Below are positions 1 through 6,211 of a stretch of DNA of 11,245 nucleotides, piece by piece. The DNA comes from Deltaproteobacteria bacterium (lineage in GTDB: Bacteria > Desulfobacterota > Binatia > Binatales > Binataceae). The stretch covers positions 1 through 11,245 of the forward strand of contig JAJZAG010000096.1 of NCBI GenBank assembly GCA_021799555.1, in the 5' to 3' direction. The notes beneath the pieces are model-generated. The model had not been told where the DNA came from, did no database searches, and saw only the letters and a program-made list of their open reading frames with translations. The position numbers were made by a program, and so were the translations under genes. Each line of letters starts with the position of its first letter. The stretch's first letter is position 1.

Positions 1-1
1 G

Positions 2-145
2 GCGCCGGTGCTCGACGCGACTACCCAATCAGGCGCACATCTGAGCGTAACGGTGAAGTGGACGCTGAATCTCGGCGGACCGTCCGGCGTTTCGCGTACG
101 GCGAGTTCAGCCACCACCGTTACGTTTCCGGCGGCGGCGCAATGA
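2..145 (+). CDS. C-terminal end of an unidentified protein upstream of the baseplate gene (partial)
   Basis: The frame starting at base 2 is open for 47 codons and stops at TGA 143-145; the 5' part lies outside the window. The visible tail is rich in Thr, Ser, Val and Gly (for example LSVTVKWTLNLGG) and has alternating hydrophobic residues, which suggests a beta-sandwich or fibre-like C-terminus. I do not recognise the family. It sits directly before the gpJ-like gene, on the same strand and only 37 bases away, so it is probably another tail or baseplate component of the same operon. In P2 the spike gpV and gpW precede gpJ, but nothing visible here identifies it as either. That the frame is coding is inferred from its openness, codon choice and context. 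Confidence 0.55.
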   Translation, partial: APVLDATTQSGAHLSVTVKWTLNLGGPSGVSRTASSATTVTFPAAAQ

Positions 146-183
146 GTAATGACCCGATGATCCCTGGCAAGAGGATAGTCTGA
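142..183 (+). CDS. possible 13-residue coupled mini-ORF
   Basis: An ATG at 142-144 overlaps the upstream TGA stop (ATGA). It opens a 13-codon frame, MSNDPMIPGKRIV, whose own TGA (181-183) overlaps the ATG of the baseplate gene (TGATG). This stop-start arrangement on both sides could couple translation across the gap. There is no convincing Shine-Dalgarno site for it, and the peptide matches nothing I know. It may be chance, or the baseplate gene may simply use its own AAGAGGA site at about 170-176. Confidence 0.2.
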   Translation: MSNDPMIPGKRIV

Positions 184-1352
184 TGGCAGCAGGAATTCCG
201 TCGCTTCCGCCTCCGGTGTTTGTAAATGACGCCGACGGGCTTGACCCGAACCTGGTGCTCGCCGACATGATCGCGGCGTTCGAAAGCGCGGCTGACCGCA
301 CTCTTCAGCCCGCGCAAGTCGAACGCCTGCTGATCAATCTCTACGCGTACCGGGAATCGCTGGTCCGCAACGCCATCCAATATGCGGCACAGCAGAATCT
401 GCTGGCATTCGCGATCTTTCCGATGCTCGATTACCTGGGCGAGTTGGTCGGCGTCACGCGTCTCGTCGCGCAGAGTGCCACCAGCATTCTCGAATTTACG
501 CTGTCCATCGCGCTCACCGTGCCGATTTCGATCCCGCAGGGAACGCTTGCCGGAACGAGCGACGGTCAATACTCATTCGCGACGGATTCTGTACTTGTAA
601 TTCCGGCGGGCGCCCTGTCAGGCAGCGTGAGCGCATCCGCGGTTCAGCCGGGCGCGGGCGCCAATGGCTATTTGCCGGGGCAGGTCAGCGTGTTGCTCAA
701 TCCGAGCGCGATCATCGCGTCGGTCAGCAATACTGTTATCACGGCTGGAGGTTCGGCGCCCGAGACGGACGACCATCTGCGCACTCGCATTCAGGCCGCG
801 CCGAATCAATTCAGCGTGGCCGGACCCGCCGGCGCCTATCGCTTTTTCGCGTTGGGTGTGGACCCTTCGATTATGGACGCCCAGGTAGTCAGCCCCGCGC
901 CAGGCCAGATAAACGTTTACATCCTCACCGGTCCGGTCACGGTCCAGCCGCAAGCGGCACCGAACCTGGCGGGAATCGCGGGAGCGCCCTTGCTGAGCCG
1001 CGTCGAGGCGGCGCTCAGCGGCGACTCGGTTCGCCCGCTCACGGACACGGTAAACGTGCTCGCCGTCACCGAGGTCGATTACGAAATTACCGCTGTGGTT
1101 ACGCTGTACTCGGACGCCGACCCGGTGGCCACGATGGCTGCCGCGAATACCGCCGCGGTGCAGTACACACTTGGCCTCGCGGCGAAGATTCAACGCGATA
1201 TCGTTCCAAGCCAGGTGATCGCGGCCCTCTCGGTGGCGGGCGTTTATGAAATCACTCTGACCGCGCCATCGTACGTGCAGCTCAGCGCCGGGCAGTGGGC
1301 CAACTGTACCGCGATCTCGTTGACCGAGGCCGTTAGTACTGAACACAGCTAA
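183..1352 (+). CDS. Baseplate assembly protein, P2 gpJ-like
   Basis: This 389-residue protein is a baseplate wedge component of a contractile phage-type tail (Baseplate_J family, P2 gpJ group). The N-terminal third has the typical pattern: a DP..VLADMIAAFE helix (about 21-34), TLQPAQVERLLINLYAYRES (40-59), then QQNLLAFA and MLDYLGELVGV (70-91). The middle holds the beta-rich core (PQGTLAGTSDG, 118-128), then SAPETDDHLRTRI (191-203) and GQINVYIL (241-248). The late motif RPLTDTVNV (284-292) is a hallmark of the family. Length is somewhat above P2 gpJ (about 300) but usual for the wider family. The ATG is preceded by AAGAGGA at the right distance. The gpI-like gene follows after 16 bases, the same order as in P2. 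It has one cysteine and no signal peptide, as expected for a cytoplasmically assembled tail part. Confidence 0.93.
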   Translation: MAAGIPSLPPPVFVNDADGLDPNLVLADMIAAFESAADRTLQPAQVERLLINLYAYRESLVRNAIQYAAQQNLLAFAIFPMLDYLGELVGVTRLVAQSATSILEFTLSIALTVPISIPQGTLAGTSDGQYSFATDSVLVIPAGALSGSVSASAVQPGAGANGYLPGQVSVLLNPSAIIASVSNTVITAGGSAPETDDHLRTRIQAAPNQFSVAGPAGAYRFFALGVDPSIMDAQVVSPAPGQINVYILTGPVTVQPQAAPNLAGIAGAPLLSRVEAALSGDSVRPLTDTVNVLAVTEVDYEITAVVTLYSDADPVATMAAANTAAVQYTLGLAAKIQRDIVPSQVIAALSVAGVYEITLTAPSYVQLSAGQWANCTAISLTEAVSTEHS

Positions 1353-1368
1353 TCATCTCCCGCTGCGG

Positions 1369-2262
1369 ATGCCAAACTTTTCGGATGAATTAACTCATAT
1401 GGCTGAACTGACTGCTAGCCCGTCCATAAATGATACTCGGACGCAAGCCCTGCTTACTTTGATCGACCGTCTGTCGGCGCTCGATCTATCACCGCTGCTC
1501 GTTTACCGAATCGATTCGGTCATTTCCGGTGCGCTCGCGTTCCTGGCATGGCAATTCGATATTCTCTCTCCGATGTGGCAGCTCGCTGCTCCATCCGCAC
1601 TGAGCATCGATGCGCTGACCGATATCGACTCACTAACGGATATTGACACCCTTTCGGAGCCGCCTGTGCAGGGTGGTCAGACAGAGGACAACGCCGTCGC
1701 GCAACGGGAATTACTGAAGGCCGCGATCGCGCTTCATCGTGTGCGCGGAACGCCCGCCGCGATCAAGCAGGCGCTTGAGTCGCTCGGATGGAGCAATATC
1801 ACGCTGCTGGAGGGCGAAGCGAGCTGGGGTGGGACGTCGTACCCCGCGGGACAGGGATGGGCGGTGTTTCGGGTTCTGATTAATCTCCCGGCCAGTGCGG
1901 AGGTTCCCGAAGGTGCGGCTGAGATCGCGAGCGCGGCGATCCGGTTTTTTCAGCCTGCGCGCGCGTGGCTCGATTCGCTGTGGTTCGCAACGGCGCCGGT
2001 TACTGACCCTGCGCCGGTTCCCGATGACATATTCACGCTTGGCGGTGTCACCGAATATCAAATCGACGCGGCGCCGGGACCGCTCGATAGCTCATTGGGA
2101 CTCGCGATCGCTGTCGCACTCCCCGCTGACAGTTACGGCCCGGTCGCTCCAATTTACAACGCCCACTACGTTCACAGTGGAATCACCTACGGCGACGGCG
2201 AGCCGATCGTCGCGGATTCCGCACTGTTGGTTAACGGAGTGGCAACGCTCTACGGAGGCTGA
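1369..2262 (+). CDS. Phage tail protein, P2 gpI-like
   Basis: This 297-residue protein belongs to the P2 gpI tail protein family, which acts with gpJ in the baseplate and connects towards the fibres. The diagnostic motif LHRVRGTPAAI is at 122-132, followed by an amphipathic helix and the FFQPARAWLDSLWF segment (193-206). P2 gpI is about 176 residues. This protein is longer because of a short acidic repeat (IDALTDIDSLTDIDTLSEP, about 80-98) and about 90 extra residues after 206, ending VNGVATLYGG. The chosen ATG at 1369 has no clear Shine-Dalgarno site, and an in-frame ATG at 1399 (MAELTASPSI) is an alternative start. The family call is secure; start and C-terminal role are not. The next gene starts 1 base after the stop, indicating one operon. 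Confidence 0.9.
   Translation: MPNFSDELTHMAELTASPSINDTRTQALLTLIDRLSALDLSPLLVYRIDSVISGALAFLAWQFDILSPMWQLAAPSALSIDALTDIDSLTDIDTLSEPPVQGGQTEDNAVAQRELLKAAIALHRVRGTPAAIKQALESLGWSNITLLEGEASWGGTSYPAGQGWAVFRVLINLPASAEVPEGAAEIASAAIRFFQPARAWLDSLWFATAPVTDPAPVPDDIFTLGGVTEYQIDAAPGPLDSSLGLAIAVALPADSYGPVAPIYNAHYVHSGITYGDGEPIVADSALLVNGVATLYGG
2254..2258 (+). promoter_or_regulatory. Shine-Dalgarno site that sets the start at 2264
   Basis: GGAGG lies 5 bases before ATG 2264, inside the last codons of the gpI-like gene. It decides the start of the next gene, since that frame stays open far upstream (an ATG at 1895) only as an overlap with the gpI-like coding region. Confidence 0.75.
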
Positions 2263-2263
2263 G

Positions 2264-2728
2264 ATGGCAAGACCTACCGGGTATGTAATGGTGCGTGTAT
2301 TTGACCGCGGCACGATGATTTACGAAACCACCGGCGCCAATCTGTTCGTCAACGCGGGATTGCCCGCGCTGGCCGCGCTGCTCGGAGGCGACACGGCGGG
2401 AGAATTCTGCTCGGCGGTGGGATTTGGTTCGGGCTCGAATGCGCCAACCGTGAGCGACGTGGGATTGACCGCGCCGGCGTATTACAAGCCGATCGACAGC
2501 CACTCCGAGGACGGCAATGGCAGTGTGACCTTCAACTGGAGTCTGACCACGAGCGACACAGGGGCGCAGAATCTGACCATCCAGGAAATCGCTTTGTTCG
2601 CCAATCACGGTGGAGTCGGCCTGCCGGGTGGAAATGCTCCGGCACCGATGCTCGCGCGGAAAACGATTAGTCCAATCGTTTTCACTTCCGGCATGTCGGT
2701 GTCCGGAACGTGGACCCTGACATTCTAA
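2264..2728 (+). CDS. Tail-associated protein of unknown family (154 aa)
   Basis: I do not recognise a named family. The start MARPTGYVMVRVFDRG is fixed by GGAGG 5 bases upstream. The frame also extends upstream to 1895 but that part is an overlap with the gpI-like gene. Visible features: a VGFGSGSNAPTVSD loop (about 52-65), a beta-rich middle (GSVTFNWSLTTSD), an IQEIALFA segment, and an ending ARKTISPIVFTSGMSVSGTWTLTF. The pattern 'GSG..APTVSD ... V.F.W ... IQEIALF ... ARK ... GTWT.TF' resembles small beta-sandwich proteins that sit between baseplate and fibre genes in phage tail clusters; this is from memory of the pattern, not a search. No signal peptide, one cysteine. A fibre adaptor or baseplate accessory role is inferred from its place between the gpI-like and fibre genes. 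Confidence 0.8.
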   Translation: MARPTGYVMVRVFDRGTMIYETTGANLFVNAGLPALAALLGGDTAGEFCSAVGFGSGSNAPTVSDVGLTAPAYYKPIDSHSEDGNGSVTFNWSLTTSDTGAQNLTIQEIALFANHGGVGLPGGNAPAPMLARKTISPIVFTSGMSVSGTWTLTF

Positions 2729-2773
2729 GCGCAACCGGTATGACTATATCCGTGGTGCGCGGAACAGCCAGCG

Positions 2774-2791
2774 GGATGACAAATATCATCC
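2774..2791 (+). repeat. small inverted repeat before the fibre gene
   Basis: GGATGA (2774-2779) and TCATCC (2786-2791) form a perfect 6-bp stem with a 6-base loop, just before the fibre gene's GAGGA ribosome site (2792-2796). It lies in the only real gap (73 bases) within the left operon. It might modulate translation or stabilise mRNA. No T-run follows, so it is not an intrinsic terminator. Could be chance. Confidence 0.25.
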
Positions 2792-2801
2792 GAGGAATAC
2801 G

Positions 2802-3371
2802 ATGGCGACATTAATAGATAGTCCCGAATTTAGTGCGAATGAAATTTATGAAATAGCCGCGACCGACTCGGTGGAAGGAGCGGCGGCCGGCGCGAGCTTC
2901 GGCGGAATCGGCATCAGCAATCAGCCGCATCAGCAGCTGGCGAACCGGACGGCGTTTCTGTATGGCCGTCAAAATATCAATACGGCCAATATTGGAATCC
3001 TGCAGACGTTTATGGCCGGCTTCACGGGTTCGCTGCAAAGCAATGGCTATCTGACCATTCCGATCGCCGATATTAACCGAGGCGACGTTAGCGTGATTAT
3101 TCAGTGGGGCTATTATCCACTGAGCGATCAGAAGATACCTCACGACGAGGAATTTAGCCTAAACTGGCCGATCGCCTTTCCAAATGCGATCCTTGTGCCG
3201 CCACTTGCAACTAACGTCTATGCCAGCACCAGCGGCTTTAACACAGTTGCAAGCGTGGTGACTTACAATCGGACGGGAGCGACCTTCGTGCTTGACGTTC
3301 CCGGCGGTACGTCGCTAGGCGCGACCGGGGAGCGTAGCAACGGTTTTTCGTGGCTTGCGATTGGGTTCTGA
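2802..3371 (+). CDS. Short tail fibre protein with gp53-like C-terminal domain
   Basis: This 189-residue protein looks like a complete short tail fibre, a receptor-binding part at the tip of the tail. The N-terminal segment MATLIDSPEF...IYEIAATDSVEGAAAG and the motif SNQPHQQLANRTAFLY (39-54) are typical of the baseplate-attaching start of many prophage and tailocin fibres. The C-terminal half fits the gp53-like tail-fibre domain: NGYLTIPI (81-88), VIIQWGYY (98-105), WPIAFPNAI (122-130), and the terminal NGFSWLAIGF. In longer fibres a repetitive shaft separates these two parts; here it is almost absent. GAGGA lies 5 bases before the ATG. No cysteines and no signal peptide. Family assignment rests on motif recognition. 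Confidence 0.87.
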   Translation: MATLIDSPEFSANEIYEIAATDSVEGAAAGASFGGIGISNQPHQQLANRTAFLYGRQNINTANIGILQTFMAGFTGSLQSNGYLTIPIADINRGDVSVIIQWGYYPLSDQKIPHDEEFSLNWPIAFPNAILVPPLATNVYASTSGFNTVASVVTYNRTGATFVLDVPGGTSLGATGERSNGFSWLAIGF

Positions 3372-3380
3372 AGAAGAGAG
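3371..3380 (+). promoter_or_regulatory. purine-rich ribosome site that sets the start at 3388
   Basis: AAGAAGAGAG ends 7 bases before ATG 3388. An in-frame ATG at 3355 lies inside the fibre gene and would put 11 mostly charged residues (MRLGSEEESSD) ahead of a good signal peptide, so 3388 is preferred. Confidence 0.6.
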
Positions 3381-3387
3381 TAGCGAC

Positions 3388-6078
3388 ATGAAAAAGTATC
3401 TGCAATTTGTCAAAACGAACCCATCCATCCTGGCGGTTGTCGTAGCCATCGCCTTTGTCTACCGAACGGCACCTTTTGCGGCTGCGCAATCCGGCAATCT
3501 GCCGCCGCCGGGAGCCTACCAGCCAATCCCTAACTACACGGGAACCAACGCGGGTCTGCTGTTCCGTCAAGCCATCAACAATCGCTTTTCCGGGGTGCAG
3601 CCAATCTCACCGACAATCGTCGATTTGAGTTTTTCGAACCTGCCAACCGAAGTGGACGGCGCGCTCTTCTACTGCCTGGATTGTGAACAAACGAAGCCAT
3701 GTGCGGGCGGTGGCCCCGGGGCGTGGGCGTTCGGGCAAAATGGAGCCTGGAACTGTATTGCCGGAGCGAGCAACTATCCCATGAGCGGAGATGTGGGAGG
3801 AACTACGGGTGCTAACACGGTCAACTCGGTCCAAGGCGGAAAAACGCCGGTCGTCACCAGCGGGGCAAACACAGCATCCGGGATTGCCACGGCGGCTGCG
3901 CTCAATGGATTCAATGTCGCGTCGCAGGTCAATGCGAGCAACCCGGTGTTCGGTGTTCTTTCAACTTCATCCAGCACCGAGGGCGCCACGACCACGGCAG
4001 GAAGCACTTCGGTCGCGCTAAATGCAATTGGGCCGTTTCAGGTCGGGATGGGTGTGTTGCTTCCGCATGCTGGCCCCACGCCAAGCGTAACTGCGCCGAC
4101 TGGGCTGGCTGGCAATTTGGCGTCATACAGCTTAAATCCCAACCCTACCGCAGGCGTCGGTCCCCTCTATGCTGGTTCCTGCAATGTAGATTCCTCGAAC
4201 GCCAGCTGTACGACCTCCTACAGCGCGGTCGTGATGGCCGTCGATGCGAATGGCGGTTTATCCCCAGCCAGTTCGGTTGTGACGGTGGCGAATGGTCCGG
4301 CAACGCTTTCGGTCAATAATAGTGTCTATTGGAAGTGGACTTGTGAGGCGAACGCGCCCGCTTATGTTGTGCTTGGATGCACCGGCGCATCCTGTACGCC
4401 GACTGCGATATGGGCTACGGTCCCGGCGCGGGTGGAAGGCGAGCCTTGCGACTTCTGGGATTTCGGCAACCACTTCGGAAACGACCTGACCTACGGCTCG
4501 TCAATCTCGACAGGCGTGCAGGCTACTGGCGCGAATCAGGACTTGAGCGCGAAGATTACCGCCGTCAGCGGCAATACGATTACGCTCGCGACCGCGCCAA
4601 GTGTGAGCGGCACCTTTATCGCCTATGTGGATAACGCCCCGGTCATCAACGCGGCAATTCAGGCCGTGGCGAACGGCGGAGACGTTCTATTGCCCGCAGC
4701 AAACGGCGCATACAACATCTCTCAACTGAACTTCTTTAACACCGACAACGTACACTTCGGCGGTAATTCAATCGGCTTTTGGGGCGCTTCCGGCGCGAAT
4801 ATCGGTACGACCGTGAATTACGTTGGCAGCATCGGACGCCCGTTTATCTACATGAATTGGGCCCCCGGCGCGGCGGTCCACGACTTCTATATCTCGTCGA
4901 ACTACACCAGCCCTGGAATCATCAACTATATCGACGCTGACCCGTGGGTAACGGGCGGAAATCAACGGTCGAAGGGCAACGAAATCTACCATGAGAAGAT
5001 TGGCGCCGGGCCGAACGTGTACGCAGGCTCGTTTGCCACTATAGGCGCAAACAGCACGGGCGGTGAGGTCGAGTTTGTCAACATTCACGACAATCAGGCT
5101 AGCGCAATCGGCTATATCGGGATCGAGGTAAATTCTGGATGGCAAAGCGACAACACCGAGATCGACCGTAACGAATTGGGCACGTTCAACGTGGTGGTGC
5201 AGGGAGAAGCAGCCGGAACTATCAACGAGAAGAACAACGACAGCAGCAGCCCGTACATCTACCATCGGGTTAATAACTATATAAAACAATGGAACCTCAT
5301 CGGTGAGTACTCCGACGGAGAGTGCGTCTATTGGATGTACGACGGCGCTGGCGACAGTCACACGAAGATACTGGTCGAAGGTTCTAACGTGGCATCGACT
5401 CCCGGCCCGAATGGCTATGGAGTACTCAGCGCCACCCCCGAAACGTGGGTAAACAACACCTTTAGCTGTAACGGCTCGAACAATTGCTTGGTCGGAATAT
5501 CTTACCCCACGGCAGGTGTCCGCACTCCGACTTTTATCGGGAACGTCTGGCTAGCCTTGTATCCGGCCAGCCTTCCTTCGTCTATCGAGCCGCCGTATGC
5601 GCTGCCGATCACGGATGGCGGCGGCGTCAACCAGATTCCACGCTTCGTCTCGATAGGCGATGCGATCACGATCAACGGGACCGCCTATCCGGTAGGTGAG
5701 ATATTCAACGGCGAACCGGGCGTGACCCTTAATCAGACGCCGCTCAACCTGACTCCGGCGAGCCAGACCGCGAACGGCACTAGCGGGAGCGCAAACTGCT
5801 CGATGTCTCTGCAAGGGACACTCAAGGTCGTAACTTGCTATTTGAACGCTTATTCCGAGACTGGCACCGCGCAGACGGTTTGCTTCAATGGTACGGGCTG
5901 CACCGTGAATCTCGCGGGAGTGAACTTCAGCACCAATCCGGCGATGATTGTCGGCGGTGCGACCGCTAACTCCTGTGGCACTTACAATCCGGGCAACGCG
6001 TCCAGCACTGTGTTGACGCTTCCGGCGAACGCCTCGATGACGGGGGAAACCTGCAACATTATCTTGATGGGGCAGTGA
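3388..6078 (+). CDS. Cys-rich beta-helix (spike-like) protein with Sec signal peptide
   Basis: This 896-residue protein has a signal-peptide-like start: MKKYLQFVK, a hydrophobic stretch (about 12-25), and AAAQ (31-34) as likely cleavage region. A four-cysteine motif follows (C96, C99, C105, C123; YCLDC...PCAGGG...NGAWNC). Next is a Gly/Thr/Ser/Asn-rich linker (130-230) containing GDVGGTTGANTV, then an FN3/Ig-like region (about 231-357) with C265, C274, C319, C331, C336 and C354. The segment APVINAAIQAVANGGDVLLP (417-436) is typical of the start of pectate-lyase-like right-handed beta-helices, and the N/G-rich repeats to about 700 fit the helix. The C-terminal domain (about 785-896) has six more cysteines. 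Tail spikes share this layout but normally lack signal peptides. It could be a spike, a secreted polysaccharide-binding or degrading protein, or cargo expressed with the tail. No catalytic residues can be assigned. Confidence 0.8.
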   Translation: MKKYLQFVKTNPSILAVVVAIAFVYRTAPFAAAQSGNLPPPGAYQPIPNYTGTNAGLLFRQAINNRFSGVQPISPTIVDLSFSNLPTEVDGALFYCLDCEQTKPCAGGGPGAWAFGQNGAWNCIAGASNYPMSGDVGGTTGANTVNSVQGGKTPVVTSGANTASGIATAAALNGFNVASQVNASNPVFGVLSTSSSTEGATTTAGSTSVALNAIGPFQVGMGVLLPHAGPTPSVTAPTGLAGNLASYSLNPNPTAGVGPLYAGSCNVDSSNASCTTSYSAVVMAVDANGGLSPASSVVTVANGPATLSVNNSVYWKWTCEANAPAYVVLGCTGASCTPTAIWATVPARVEGEPCDFWDFGNHFGNDLTYGSSISTGVQATGANQDLSAKITAVSGNTITLATAPSVSGTFIAYVDNAPVINAAIQAVANGGDVLLPAANGAYNISQLNFFNTDNVHFGGNSIGFWGASGANIGTTVNYVGSIGRPFIYMNWAPGAAVHDFYISSNYTSPGIINYIDADPWVTGGNQRSKGNEIYHEKIGAGPNVYAGSFATIGANSTGGEVEFVNIHDNQASAIGYIGIEVNSGWQSDNTEIDRNELGTFNVVVQGEAAGTINEKNNDSSSPYIYHRVNNYIKQWNLIGEYSDGECVYWMYDGAGDSHTKILVEGSNVASTPGPNGYGVLSATPETWVNNTFSCNGSNNCLVGISYPTAGVRTPTFIGNVWLALYPASLPSSIEPPYALPITDGGGVNQIPRFVSIGDAITINGTAYPVGEIFNGEPGVTLNQTPLNLTPASQTANGTSGSANCSMSLQGTLKVVTCYLNAYSETGTAQTVCFNGTGCTVNLAGVNFSTNPAMIVGGATANSCGTYNPGNASSTVLTLPANASMTGETCNIILMGQ

Positions 6079-6138
6079 GCTTTCGTCTATGCCGAGCGAT
6101 TAAACGCTCCTGCGTCGCGCTGGGCGGCGTTGCTTGCG

Positions 6139-6168
6139 TTGAGCCGATATCGCAGGCTGCTGTATAGG
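6139..6168 (+). promoter_or_regulatory. weak sigma70-like promoter candidate before the membrane-protein/channel pair
   Basis: TTGAGC (6139-6144) and TATAGG (6163-6168) each match the consensus at four of six positions, with an 18-base spacer. They lie 43 bases upstream of ATG 6212 in the gap after the tail operon, where a new promoter would be expected. The match is weak and sigma preferences of this organism are unknown. The rest of the 133-bp gap (6079-6211) holds only a 5-bp hairpin at 6094-6109 without a T-run. Confidence 0.25.
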
Positions 6169-6211
6169 TAACGACAAGTTTCGGTTGGAGATACCTTCGG
6201 TCGCGTGCGGG

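Noticed and set aside
618..1346. 242-codon - strand open frame opposite the gpJ-like gene
   Set aside because: Arg-rich composition without motifs; the + strand frame has clear family signatures.
4768..5361. 197-codon - strand open frame inside the beta-helix gene
   Set aside because: Antisense shadow; Val/Asp-rich, no ribosome site, no recognisable motif.
6094..6109. GAGCG-ATTAAA-CGCTC hairpin after the tail operon
   Set aside because: Only five base pairs and no T-run; not convincing as a terminator.
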